A DNA stretch of 64,000 nt, taken from assembly GCF_030410395.1 (NCBI RefSeq), contig NZ_JAUHHF010000014.1, forward strand, positions 1-64,000, in the 5' to 3' direction. Made by a program: the position numbers and the translations under genes. This document shows positions 28,721-37,496 of this stretch, in pieces (position 1 is the first letter of the stretch; every line of letters starts with the position of its first letter). Origin of the DNA: Zwartia panacis. Lineage in GTDB: Bacteria > Pseudomonadota > Gammaproteobacteria > Burkholderiales > Burkholderiaceae_B. A model generated the notes under the pieces. It searched no databases. It saw only the letters and a program-made list of their open reading frames with translations, and was not told the origin of the DNA.

Positions 28721-28750
28721 AAAAAATCGCAGCCTAGGCTGCGATTTTTT
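28721..28750. terminator. Perfect bidirectional intrinsic terminator
   Basis: A 30-base perfect palindrome: A6, the arm TCGCAGCC, a TA-centred turn and its complement, then T6. It lies between the convergent typA and gabD genes and gives a T-tract in both directions, so it can serve both. Confidence 0.93.
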
Positions 28751-28788
28751 TGGATGACAATTCCAAACCTTGGGGATGTCGATGCGGC

Positions 28789-30273
28789 TTAGATCCCACC
28801 CAGACAGACGTATTTCATTTCCATGAAATCGTCCATGCCATAAACCGAACCCTCGCGACCCAGTCCCGATTGCTTGACGCCGCCAAAGGGTGCCATTTCG
28901 TTTGAAATGAGACCGGTGTTGACACCTACCATGCCGTACTCGAGCGCTTCAGCCACGCGGAAAATACGTCCGATATCGCGGCTGTAGAAATATGAAGCCA
29001 GACCATAATCGGTGTTGTTCGCCAGGCGAATGACTTCGGCCTCGTCGGTGAACTTGACGATCGGCGCGAGAGGGCCGAAGGTTTCCTCGCGCATGCAAAG
29101 CATGTCCTCGCTGACCTGAGTGATGACCGTTGGCTGGTAAAAGCGTCCACCTCGCGCGTGTTTGGAGCCGCCACACAGGATCTTTGCACCCTTGGCAACT
29201 GCGTCCTGGACGTGCTCCTCAACCTTGGCCACAGCAGCATCATCAATCAGGGGGCCAGTCGTGACTTTGTCTTCGAAGCCCTCGCCAACAGACAAGGTGC
29301 CTGAGACACGCGCGGCCAGTTTTTCTGCAAAACTGTCGTACACCTTGGCATGAACATAAAAACGGTTGGTGCACACGCAGGTTTGTCCGGCATTACGGTA
29401 TTTGGAAACCATCGCACCTTCGATCGCCGCGTCGATGTCCGCATCTTCAAACACGATAAAGGGTGCGTGTCCACCAAGCTCCAAGGACATTTTCTTGATG
29501 CTGGGTGCGCTTTGCTGCATCAGGATTCTTCCAACTGGCGTGGAGCCTGTGAAAGTGAGCTTTCTGACAGTCGGGCTTGTGCACAGGACTTTGCCGATTG
29601 CGATGGACTGTTCGCTATCTGCGGTGAGGATGTTCAGAACACCTGCAGGAATACCTGCCTGTTCAGCCAGAACCGCGAGGGCGAGTGCTGAGAGGGGGGT
29701 CTGTTCCGCGGGTTTGAGCACGATCGTGCAACCCGCTGCCAGCGCGGGGGCGACTTTGCGCGTGATCATGGCGGTTGGAAAATTCCATGGTGTGATCGCA
29801 GCGCATACGCCGATCGGCTCGCGCAACACCAGCATACGGTTGGTCGCGATCGGCGCAGCGATCGTGTCACCCATTACGCGCTTGGCTTGCTCGGCGAACC
29901 ATTCGACAAAGGAGGCGCCATAGGCGATTTCACCTTTCGCCTCAGGAAAGGGTTTGCCTTGCTCGATGGTCATGATGCGCGCCAGATCATCCGTGTTGGC
30001 ATTGATCAAGTCGAACCACTTGCGCAAAATAATTGAACGCTCCTTGGCAGTGCGCGCGCGCCAAGCTGGAAACGCGGCGCTTGCGGCATCGATGGCTAAT
30101 TGGGCCTGCTCGGCGCCTAGGTTCGCGACGTGTGCGATATGCGCACCTGTCGCAGGATTGTCCACGGCGAACATCTCACCATTTTTGGCATCGACCCATT
30201 TTCCGTTCAGGTAAGACTGCGAGCGTAGCAAGTCAGGGTTATTCAACTTCATGGGGAATACTGCGCGATCCAT
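28789..30273 (-). CDS. gabD: NAD(P)-dependent succinate-semialdehyde dehydrogenase
   Basis: An aldehyde dehydrogenase superfamily enzyme that oxidises succinate semialdehyde to succinate. TPWNFPTAMITRKVAPALAAG and FTGSTPVGRIL frame the cofactor site. LELGGHAPF carries the general-base glutamate, and NAGQTCVCTNRFYVH the catalytic cysteine followed by the second cysteine typical of GabD. ETFGPLAPI and the C-terminal MDDFMEMKYVCLGG are also GabD-like. The ATG at 30273 has GGAG five bases upstream. No gabT is adjacent, so the aldehyde source is unknown. Confidence 0.92.
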   Translation of the reverse strand: MDRAVFPMKLNNPDLLRSQSYLNGKWVDAKNGEMFAVDNPATGAHIAHVANLGAEQAQLAIDAASAAFPAWRARTAKERSIILRKWFDLINANTDDLARIMTIEQGKPFPEAKGEIAYGASFVEWFAEQAKRVMGDTIAAPIATNRMLVLREPIGVCAAITPWNFPTAMITRKVAPALAAGCTIVLKPAEQTPLSALALAVLAEQAGIPAGVLNILTADSEQSIAIGKVLCTSPTVRKLTFTGSTPVGRILMQQSAPSIKKMSLELGGHAPFIVFEDADIDAAIEGAMVSKYRNAGQTCVCTNRFYVHAKVYDSFAEKLAARVSGTLSVGEGFEDKVTTGPLIDDAAVAKVEEHVQDAVAKGAKILCGGSKHARGGRFYQPTVITQVSEDMLCMREETFGPLAPIVKFTDEAEVIRLANNTDYGLASYFYSRDIGRIFRVAEALEYGMVGVNTGLISNEMAPFGGVKQSGLGREGSVYGMDDFMEMKYVCLGGI

Positions 30274-30332
30274 TTCTTCTCCAGCTTTAGACTATTAATG
30301 TGAACAATGCGTCAATTTCGCTTTATTCTAGT

Positions 30333-30355
30333 GCAGCGACGACCGGTCGTGCTGC
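30333..30355. repeat. Long inverted repeat upstream of gabD
   Basis: GCAGC-G-ACGACC and GGTCGT-GCTGC form an almost perfect palindrome around CCGG, broken by one extra G. It lies between the end of the LOG-family gene and the gabD start, both leftward. It could be an operator for gabD or a stem closing the upstream transcript; no T-run follows it. Confidence 0.4.
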
Positions 30356-30369
30356 TCCGTACTTGTTCT

Positions 30370-31050
30370 TCATACGGGCGCGTTCGGCTGCCGCCCCATG
30401 ATTCCCGGATGATCCTGATAGAAATCGACTAAATGTTGCACCACGCGTTGCGGGTGATCTTCAATGATCAGGGTGTGTCGATCCAGAGGATTGATCAATG
30501 CGGTTTGTTCCAGTTGGCTCCGTATCCAACTCATTAATCCCTCCCAGAATGCCGTGCCGACCAAAATGACCGGGCCTGGGGGGATTTTCCCCGTTTGCAT
30601 CAAGGTGACTGCCTCAAAGAGCTCATCCAATGTTCCAAAGCCGCCTGGCAACACGACATAGGCGAGGCTATGCATGAAAAATGTCGCTTTGCGAGAGACA
30701 AAATGCTGAAAAGGCAGGCTGATGGTCTGAAATTCGTTGTGTTTGGACTCTTTTGGCAGCTTGATATGCAAACCAACGCTGGTGCCACCCGCCTCGTAAG
30801 CACCTTTATTGGCAGCTTCCATGATGCCGGGCCCGCCTCCTGCGATGATCGTAAAGCCGGCCATTGCCAAACCTCGGGCGATTTCTTCGCTTGTGGCGTA
30901 ATGGGGGGAGTCTTTTTTGATCCTGGCGCTTCCAAAGATGCTGATTGCGGGGCCAATCTTGGCCAGAGTGTCGGCTGCGTGCAGCATCTCTGACATAATT
31001 TGGGTTGTTTGCTGGACTGCCGGCGAAACTACTTCTTCTTTGTGGCCCAT
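30370..31050 (-). CDS. LOG-family protein (TIGR00730; putative nucleoside 5'-monophosphate phosphoribohydrolase)
   Basis: A Rossmann-fold lysine-decarboxylase-like protein of the Lonely Guy family, many of which cleave purine nucleoside 5'-monophosphates to base and ribose 5-phosphate. GGGPGIMEAANKGAYEAGG (about 75-94) and the catalytic PGGFGTLDE (about 135-143) are present. The protein lacks lysine-decarboxylase PLP features. If it starts at 31050 (AAGG 8 bases upstream), its ATG shares two bases with the polA ATG on the other strand. Later in-frame ATGs at 30996 and 30987 are alternatives. Confidence 0.88.
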   Translation of the reverse strand: MGHKEEVVSPAVQQTTQIMSEMLHAADTLAKIGPAISIFGSARIKKDSPHYATSEEIARGLAMAGFTIIAGGGPGIMEAANKGAYEAGGTSVGLHIKLPKESKHNEFQTISLPFQHFVSRKATFFMHSLAYVVLPGGFGTLDELFEAVTLMQTGKIPPGPVILVGTAFWEGLMSWIRSQLEQTALINPLDRHTLIIEDHPQRVVQHLVDFYQDHPGIMGRQPNAPV

Positions 31051-33769
31051 GAAAAAAACCTTGTTGCTAGTAGATGGATCGAGTTATTTGTATCGTGCCT
31101 TTCACGCCATGCCTGATTTACGCAACGCGCAGGGTGAGCCGACGGGCGCCATTTATGGCGTCGTCAACATGATGCGCAAAATGCTGCATGACTATCAGGC
31201 GCAGTATGCCGCATGTGTGTTCGATGTGCGAGGCAAGACCTTTCGTGAAGACTTATACCCAGAATATAAGTCACATCGCCCCCCGATGCCTGAGGATCTG
31301 GCCGCCCAGATCGAACCGATTCATGAGGCGATTCGTGCCATGGGTTGGACGGTGCTCGGTGTGGAGGGCGTCGAAGCCGATGATGTCATCGGTACTTTGG
31401 CCCATTGGGCGACAGATCACGATGTTCACACCATTATTTCCACCGGTGACAAGGACTTAGCCCAACTTGTCACACCTCACGTGACTTTGGTCAATACCAT
31501 GTCCAATGAGCGACTCGACCCAAGCGCCGTCGTGCGTAAATTTGGTGTCGGGCCCGAGCGCATTGTGGATTACCTGATGTTGGTGGGGGATACGGTCGAT
31601 AACGTACCCGGTGTTCAAAAAGTGGGACCTAAAACGGCTGCCAAATGGATCGACGAGTACGGCTCAGTCGATGCCTTGATCGAGCGCGCAGGTGAAATCA
31701 AAGGTGTCGCAGGTGAAAATTTGCGCGCCGCCATCCCCCAATTTCCGCTTACCCGTGAATTACTCACGGTCAAAATCGATTGCGACTTGAGTCAGATTGT
31801 CCCCAACATCGAGATGCTCTCACCCAAAAGTCCGGACAAAGAGGCGCTTCTCAAACTCTACGAGCGCTATGGATTCCGTTCCTGGCTGCGTGAGTTGACA
31901 GGCGACCAGGAGCGCGTTCCCGCAGGAGACTCGCGAGCCCCTGTGGAGGCTGCCAAACCTGCCGCACCAGAGCATAAGCGCTATGAAATGGTCACGGACA
32001 AGGCGACCCTGGAGACCTGGCTTGAAAAGATCCGCGCGGCCGAGTGCGTGGCGCTGGATACCGAGACGACTTCGCTGGATGCCATGCAGGCGCGTTTAGT
32101 CGGAATATCTCTTTCGGTCGAGGCGGGCAGTGCTTGTTATATCCCCATTGGCCATCGTGGCACGGACGCTCAGGGACAGTTACCCAAAGAGGAAGTGCTG
32201 AGGCTGATGAAGCCCTGGCTGGAGGACGCAGGGGCCGCCAAGTTGTTGCATCATGCCAAGTACGATACGCATGTTTTCGCCAATGAAGGGATCGATTTGC
32301 AGGGCGTTGCGGACGACACCATGTTGCAAGCTTATGTGCTGGAGTCACACCGGGGTGTTGGACTCGACGAGTTATGCCAGCGCTACCTAGGGATCAAAGG
32401 CGTGACGTATGAGGAAATTTGCGGCAAGGGCGCGCATCAGATCGGTTTTGACCAGGTCGACCTTGAGCGGGCCACCCAGTACGCCTGTGAGGATGCTGAT
32501 TTCACCATCCGCCTGCACCAGGTCCTACGCCCCAGTGTCCGGCAGGAACCCAAGCTTGAATTCATCTATCAACTGGAGATGCAAACTTCACGCGTGTTAT
32601 TCGAGATTGAGCGCACGGGAGTCGGCATCGACTCCGAAGAATTGGCGCGTCAAAGCCATGTGTTGGGCCAAGAACTTTTGTCGCTTGAACAGCGCGCCTA
32701 TGAACTTGCGGGACAGCCTTTCAATCTCAATTCACCCAAACAACTAGGAGAAATCCTGTTTGGAAAGATGCAACTCCCGGTGGTGCGCAAGACTGCCGGT
32801 GGCGCCCCGTCGACCGACGAAGAGGTGCTCACAAAACTCGCAGAGGATTACCCACTGCCCAAGGTTTTATTGGAGTATCGCGGACTCGCCAAACTGAAGT
32901 CCACTTACACCGACAAACTCCCCAAAATGGTGAATCCCGCAACGGGCAGGGTGCATACGCATTACTCTCAGGCTTCGGTGATCACGGGACGTCTCGCATC
33001 GTCCGATCCGAATTTGCAAAATATTCCTGTGCGATCCGAGGCGGGTCGTCGTGTCCGTGAGGCCTTCATTGCCACAAAGGGCAAAATCGTTTCGGCGGAC
33101 TATTCACAGATCGAATTGCGGGTCATGGCGCATGTGTCGAATGACGCAAATCTGCAAAAGGCATTCGCAGCAGGAGAGGACATTCACCGTGCGACCGCTT
33201 CAGAAGTCTTCGGTGTGCCCCTGGCGGAGGTCACGAGCGAACAGCGAAGGGCGGCCAAGGCGATTAATTTTGGTTTGATTTATGGCATGGGCGCCTTTGG
33301 GTTGGCCAGCAATCTCGGAATCACGAGAGATGCTGCCCAATCCTACATCGACCGCTATTTCGCCCGCTATCCCGGCGTGGCGCAATATATGGCTGAGACC
33401 AAGACACTTGCGCATGCTCAGGGCTTTGTCGAGACTGTTTTTGGTCGACGACTCTGGTTGCTGGATATCAATGCCGCCGGCGCGCGTCGCGCAGGAGCCG
33501 AGCGTGCGGCCATCAATGCGCCTATGCAGGGTACGGCGGCCGATCTCATCAAACTTGCCATGGTAGCGGTGCAAAACTGGCTGCGAGATCAGCGTCTGCA
33601 AAGCAAAATCGTGATGCAGGTTCATGACGAACTGGTGCTGGATGTGCCCGATGACGAGATTGATCTGATCAAACAAAACCTGCCTCGTTTGATGTGTGAG
33701 GTTGCAAGCCTCAGAGTTCCTTTGGTCGCAGAGGTGGGGGTTGGTCCTAATTGGGAGCAGGCGCACTAA
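31049..33769 (+). CDS. polA: DNA polymerase I
   Basis: A repair and Okazaki-fragment polymerase with 5' nuclease, 3' exonuclease and polymerase domains. The 5' nuclease occupies about 1-290 (LLVDGSSYLYRAFHAMP). The proofreading exonuclease looks intact: DTETTSLD near 337, HHAKYDTHVF, and YACEDAD as the Exo III motif. The polymerase palm has ADYSQIELR near 683 and HDELVLDVP near 860. The 906 residues fit the family. The frame is open upstream, but the protein clearly begins at MKKTLLLVDG. Its ribosome binding site is weak and lies inside the opposing LOG gene. Confidence 0.96.
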   Translation: MKKTLLLVDGSSYLYRAFHAMPDLRNAQGEPTGAIYGVVNMMRKMLHDYQAQYAACVFDVRGKTFREDLYPEYKSHRPPMPEDLAAQIEPIHEAIRAMGWTVLGVEGVEADDVIGTLAHWATDHDVHTIISTGDKDLAQLVTPHVTLVNTMSNERLDPSAVVRKFGVGPERIVDYLMLVGDTVDNVPGVQKVGPKTAAKWIDEYGSVDALIERAGEIKGVAGENLRAAIPQFPLTRELLTVKIDCDLSQIVPNIEMLSPKSPDKEALLKLYERYGFRSWLRELTGDQERVPAGDSRAPVEAAKPAAPEHKRYEMVTDKATLETWLEKIRAAECVALDTETTSLDAMQARLVGISLSVEAGSACYIPIGHRGTDAQGQLPKEEVLRLMKPWLEDAGAAKLLHHAKYDTHVFANEGIDLQGVADDTMLQAYVLESHRGVGLDELCQRYLGIKGVTYEEICGKGAHQIGFDQVDLERATQYACEDADFTIRLHQVLRPSVRQEPKLEFIYQLEMQTSRVLFEIERTGVGIDSEELARQSHVLGQELLSLEQRAYELAGQPFNLNSPKQLGEILFGKMQLPVVRKTAGGAPSTDEEVLTKLAEDYPLPKVLLEYRGLAKLKSTYTDKLPKMVNPATGRVHTHYSQASVITGRLASSDPNLQNIPVRSEAGRRVREAFIATKGKIVSADYSQIELRVMAHVSNDANLQKAFAAGEDIHRATASEVFGVPLAEVTSEQRRAAKAINFGLIYGMGAFGLASNLGITRDAAQSYIDRYFARYPGVAQYMAETKTLAHAQGFVETVFGRRLWLLDINAAGARRAGAERAAINAPMQGTAADLIKLAMVAVQNWLRDQRLQSKIVMQVHDELVLDVPDDEIDLIKQNLPRLMCEVASLRVPLVAEVGVGPNWEQAH

Positions 33770-33792
33770 TTCAAAAAGTGGTGTGCAGATAA

Positions 33793-33835
33793 GCGATGTA
33801 AATGTGCGATGTTCATGAGCGATGTTCATGAGCGA
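33793..33835 (+). repeat. 13-base tandem repeat
   Basis: Three consecutive 13-base units start at 33793, 33806 and 33819, followed by a partial unit at 33832. The last two full units are identical (GCGATGTTCATGA) and the first differs at a few positions. The repeat lies between the polA stop and the terminator, in untranslated DNA. Confidence 0.75.
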
Positions 33836-33855
33836 AGCACAATTGATTCGTGCAT

Positions 33856-33885
33856 AAAAAAAACCGCGCAGATGCGCGGTTTTTT
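33856..33885. terminator. Bidirectional intrinsic terminator between polA and htpX
   Basis: An A-run, the arm ACCGCGCA, a two-base turn, the arm TGCGCGGT and a T-run form a strong hairpin usable by both convergent genes. Confidence 0.9.
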
Positions 33886-33906
33886 CAAACGAGCTTTGTA
33901 CTGATT

Positions 33907-34788
33907 TCAACGCACAGGCATGTGCTGCAAAGCCTGAATGCGGGCGGGGATAGGAGGGTGGGTGGCAAACATCGCACTGATACCACCACGACCAGCAATT
34001 CCCGAGGCCTCAAAGCTCTTGGGCAAGTCACCAGGCTCCAGGCCGCCCAGTCGAGCAAGCGCTCGGATCATGGGTTCGCGCGAGCTCAGCAATTGCGCCG
34101 AGCCAGCATCCGCACGGTACTCACGCTGACGGGAGAACCAGGCCACGATCAGGCTGGCGATAATGCCAAAAGCGATTTCGCAGACAATCACGGTGATGTA
34201 GTAGCCAGCACCGAGACCCTTGTCATTTTTAAGCAATACGCGGTCAACAAAGTAACCCACGATGCGTGCGAAAAACACCACGAAAGTATTCACCACACCC
34301 TGAATGAGGGTAAGCGTGATCATGTCGCCGTTGGCGATGTGCGCAACCTCGTGCGCCAGCACCGCTGATATTTCTTCTTCGGTCATGCCATCTAGCAAGC
34401 CTGTCGAAACTGCAACGAGAGAGTCGTTTCGAAAAGCTCCCGTTGCAAAGGCATTGGGCTCACCTTCATAAATCGCGACTTCGGGGCGACCGATTCCAGC
34501 GCGATCGGCGAGCTGGTGCACAGTATCGACCAGCCAAGCCTCGCGTGGGCCACCGGGTGCCTGAGGATTAATGACTTGGGCACCTGTGCTCCACTTTGCC
34601 ATGGGTTTGCTGATCAGCAAGGAGATAATCGAACCAGTAAAGCCCACGATTAACGAAAAGATCAACAGCATCTGAACGTTCAGACCCTGTTCAGTAATGA
34701 ACCGATTCACACCCAGAATGCTCAGCGTCACGCTCAGCACGAGCATGACCGCAAGGTTGGTAATGAGAAATAGAACGATTCTTTTCAT
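33907..34788 (-). CDS. htpX: Membrane metalloprotease HtpX
   Basis: An M48-family zinc protease of the inner membrane that degrades damaged membrane proteins. Two N-terminal membrane segments (about 4-27 and 38-60) precede the catalytic HEVAH at 146-150, with two more hydrophobic segments after it (about 160-215). NAFATGAF and the GLLDGM segment are typical. The frame extends to 34860, but the ATG at 34788 gives the classic MKRI start and 293 residues, as in E. coli. No strong ribosome binding site precedes it. Stress regulation is expected for the family but not evident here. Confidence 0.94.
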   Translation of the reverse strand: MKRIVLFLITNLAVMLVLSVTLSILGVNRFITEQGLNVQMLLIFSLIVGFTGSIISLLISKPMAKWSTGAQVINPQAPGGPREAWLVDTVHQLADRAGIGRPEVAIYEGEPNAFATGAFRNDSLVAVSTGLLDGMTEEEISAVLAHEVAHIANGDMITLTLIQGVVNTFVVFFARIVGYFVDRVLLKNDKGLGAGYYITVIVCEIAFGIIASLIVAWFSRQREYRADAGSAQLLSSREPMIRALARLGGLEPGDLPKSFEASGIAGRGGISAMFATHPPIPARIQALQHMPVR

Positions 34789-34860
34789 GTTTGTTTGTTT
34801 AACTATTTGTTGAAAGTTAAAGGGAATGACAACCAACGGCACAGAGTGTAACTGTGACAA

Positions 34861-36039
34861 TCAGGGATTTAAAGAGTTCCCTGTGGGACCTTCTAGCCCA
34901 TCTCCCATCGCAGTCCGGTACCACTCGTGAAAATGTTGCATTCCGTCTTCCATGGGTGACTGGTAAGGTCCGGTCTCAGAGACGCCGCGCGCAAGCAACG
35001 CTCGCCTTCCCGCATCCATGCGCTCGGCGATTTCGTCATCCTCGATCGCGGTTTCCATATAGGCTTCACGCTGAGCTTCAACAAATTCGCGTTCGAACAG
35101 CGCGATTTCCTCAGGGTAGTAAAACTCAACAATGTTGACCGTTTCCTGGGGTGATTTCGGGTAAAGCGTTGAAAGTACCAGCACATGAGGATAGAGCTCA
35201 ATCATATGCGTGGGAAAGTAAGTGACCCAGACCGCTCCAAAATCAGGCTCGCGCCCCTGACGGAATTGGAGCAACTTTTCATGCCATGTTTTGTACGCAG
35301 GCGAGCCGGGTTGAGACAGCGCGCGATGCACGCCCACTCGCTGCATGCTGTATTGCTCGGAAAACTCCCATGACAGGTCGTCACAGGTCACAAAGTGGCC
35401 CAAACCCGGGTGAAACGGCGCGACATGGTAATCCTCGAGATAAACCTCGATAAAAGTTTTCCAGTTGTAATTGCACTGGTGTACTTCGACATGATCCAGG
35501 ACGTAATCGGAAAAGTCGAACTCGGGACGCGTAAACAGACTGCCGATGTCTTGAACCGGATCTCGTGGTCCTTCGAACAGCAAGCCGTGGCAATCCTTGA
35601 TTGGAAAACGTTCCAAGTTCAGACAGGGTTTGTCATCGAACTGGGGCGCTCCCAAGAGCTGACCTTTCTTGTCATAGGTCCAGCGATGCAGGGGGCATAC
35701 GATGTTGCCGCCCGTACCCACAAGATTGCCATGGGTATTGACATGACCCGCTACGTTGCCGGTTTTTCCGCCCAGCATCAATGCTTGCCGGTGTCGACAG
35801 ACATTGGAGAGCAGTTCGACGCCATTTTCGCCGCGCACGAGTATGCGCCCATTGTTTTCATGGGACAAACTACGCCAGTCTCCGGGGTTGGGCACACCTT
35901 TGTGGTGCCCGACATACAAGGAGGACTGTTTAAAAATGTTAGCTTGCTCGCGTGCAAAAAGCGCTTCGTCAAAATAGGAACTGACGTGCAGCTGAGTGCG
36001 AGCCGGGGCTAAATGCACCATCCGACCAATGTCGGTCAT
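34861..36039 (-). CDS. Rieske-type aromatic ring-hydroxylating oxygenase, alpha subunit
   Basis: A Rieske non-heme iron oxygenase alpha subunit. The Rieske ligands are Cys81-x-His83 and Cys115-x2-His118, so 31 residues separate the pairs instead of the usual 16-17. The extra loop is Gly/Asn/His-rich. The mononuclear iron site is visible in LEDYHVAPFH (His205 and His210). The start at 36039 has GGAGG five bases upstream; an upstream ATG at 36081 lacks this. No reductase or ferredoxin gene is adjacent, so electrons must come from a partner encoded elsewhere. The substrate is unknown. Confidence 0.87.
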   Translation of the reverse strand: MTDIGRMVHLAPARTQLHVSSYFDEALFAREQANIFKQSSLYVGHHKGVPNPGDWRSLSHENNGRILVRGENGVELLSNVCRHRQALMLGGKTGNVAGHVNTHGNLVGTGGNIVCPLHRWTYDKKGQLLGAPQFDDKPCLNLERFPIKDCHGLLFEGPRDPVQDIGSLFTRPEFDFSDYVLDHVEVHQCNYNWKTFIEVYLEDYHVAPFHPGLGHFVTCDDLSWEFSEQYSMQRVGVHRALSQPGSPAYKTWHEKLLQFRQGREPDFGAVWVTYFPTHMIELYPHVLVLSTLYPKSPQETVNIVEFYYPEEIALFEREFVEAQREAYMETAIEDDEIAERMDAGRRALLARGVSETGPYQSPMEDGMQHFHEWYRTAMGDGLEGPTGNSLNP

Positions 36040-36173
36040 GATTCCCTCCGCATGGAAGCATGCCAGGGTGATGAATGACACTCTGGCGCGAAGAAAAATC
36101 GGTTTGGCCGATCACCATAATAAAGACCGGATTGTAACCCAAGCTAAAAGGTGGTCAGCACCCTGTGATCTCG

Positions 36174-36179
36174 TACAAT
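36174..36179 (+). promoter_or_regulatory. Candidate -10 for xseB-ispA-dxs
   Basis: TACAAT lies about 70 bases before the xseB start, in the spacer between the divergent Rieske oxygenase and xseB. No convincing -35 was found 17 bases upstream. Confidence 0.35.
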
Positions 36180-36247
36180 TACGCATTATTTATCAGTTTG
36201 CACTGGCACGTTCGTTGAACGGGCCTTCCTCTCCTTTGGAGTTACGT

Positions 36248-36577
36248 TTGATCAAGCCCAGCAAAGCAGCCTCTGCTGTGAACCCGGAGGCAACCTCGCC
36301 CGACAGCACAGGGGCCTCATCTCCAGCGTCGGCGGTTGAGTCGACCCCTTCCGACTTGCCCCAGGATTTTGAAACAGCGCTGGCCCAGTTGGAGGCGCTC
36401 GTGGCACAAATGGAGTCTGGCGAGCTGCCACTCGAGGAGTCTCTGGCCGCGTATCGCCGAGGCGTGGCTCTGACACGCGTGTGTCAGGAGCGCCTGTCGC
36501 AGGCTGAGCAACAGATCAATGTGCTCGAGGCAGGCCTGTTGCGACCCTTCGACGCGACGGATCGCCAATCAGAATGA
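36248..36577 (+). CDS. xseB: Exodeoxyribonuclease VII small subunit
   Basis: The small helical subunit of exonuclease VII. FETALAQLEALVAQMESGELPLEESLAAYRRGVAL and the following LSQAEQQINVLE cover the whole family domain. The likely start is a TTG at 36248 with GGAG six bases upstream, giving 109 residues; the frame is open upstream but has no other start with a binding site. About 35 Ser/Pro-rich residues precede the domain. It overlaps ispA by ATGA. The xseB-ispA-dxs order is conserved in many proteobacteria. Confidence 0.92.
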   Translation: MIKPSKAASAVNPEATSPDSTGASSPASAVESTPSDLPQDFETALAQLEALVAQMESGELPLEESLAAYRRGVALTRVCQERLSQAEQQINVLEAGLLRPFDATDRQSE

Positions 36578-37488
36578 GCGCCGTGTTACCTTCTTTTTCT
36601 ACGTGGCTGGGTGCCCGAGCAGCGCATATCGAGCATGTTCTGGACAAGGAGATGCCACAGGTCGATATCATTCCCGCTCGTTTGCATGAGGCCATGCGCT
36701 ACGCTGTGCTCGGGGGAGGCAAACGGGTCCGGGCCGCATTGGTCTATGCAGCCGGTTATGGATGCGCCGACAATCAAAGTGGAAATCCTGCATTCGAGCG
36801 TGCGCTCGACTGCGCCGCCGCCGCGGTCGAGCTCGTGCATGCCTATTCCTTGGTGCATGATGATTTGCCCTGCATGGACGATGATTCGCTGCGGCGCGGT
36901 CAGCCAACAGTGCATGTGCGCTTCGATGAGGCGACCGCGCTGCTTGCGGGTGACGCGCTTCAGCCGCTGGCTTTTGATTGTCTCGCTCAAATGCCTGTTG
37001 CGCCTGAAAAAATTGTCCAGGCAACACAGACACTTGCACAGGCAGCCGGTAGTCTTGGGATGGCTGGCGGTCAGGCCATCGACCTCGAAAGTGTCGGAAA
37101 GGTTTTATCGCAAGATGCTCTACAGCACATGCATTCTCTGAAAACGGGTGCGTTATTGTCTGCGAGCGTGATGTTGGGGGGATTGGCGGCCGGTGCGGAC
37201 GGGCCGCAACAGGGTGCTTTGACACGCTATGCCAAGGCGATGGGCCTGGCTTTCCAGGTGGTCGATGACGTACTGGATGTGACTGCCGACACTTCTAAGT
37301 TAGGTAAAACAGCTGGCAAGGATGCTGCTGCGAACAAGCCGACTTACGTGACGCTCTTGGGTCTTGAGTCTGCTCAGATCATGGCAAAAAAATTACATCG
37401 GGAAGCGATTGAAGCAATCGCGCCCTTGGGCGAATCTGGGCGCTATTTGGCCGGACTCGCGGATTTCATTGTGTTGCGTGATCATTGA
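36574..37488 (+). CDS. ispA: Farnesyl diphosphate synthase
   Basis: A short-chain trans-prenyltransferase making farnesyl diphosphate from IPP and DMAPP/GPP. The first aspartate-rich motif is in [17 protein letters not shown] and the second in [19 protein letters not shown] binds the diphosphate. The 304 residues are standard. It overlaps xseB by four bases and lies 8 bases before dxs. Its product feeds the hpnCDE squalene genes elsewhere in the window as well as quinones and undecaprenyl phosphate. Confidence 0.95.
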   Translation: MSAVLPSFSTWLGARAAHIEHVLDKEMPQVDIIPARLHEAMRYAVLGGGKRVRAALVYAAGYGCADNQSGNPAFERALDCAAAAVELVHAYSLVHDDLPCMDDDSLRRGQPTVHVRFDEATALLAGDALQPLAFDCLAQMPVAPEKIVQATQTLAQAAGSLGMAGGQAIDLESVGKVLSQDALQHMHSLKTGALLSASVMLGGLAAGADGPQQGALTRYAKAMGLAFQVVDDVLDVTADTSKLGKTAGKDAAANKPTYVTLLGLESAQIMAKKLHREAIEAIAPLGESGRYLAGLADFIVLRDH

Positions 37489-37496
37489 CGAGAAAT

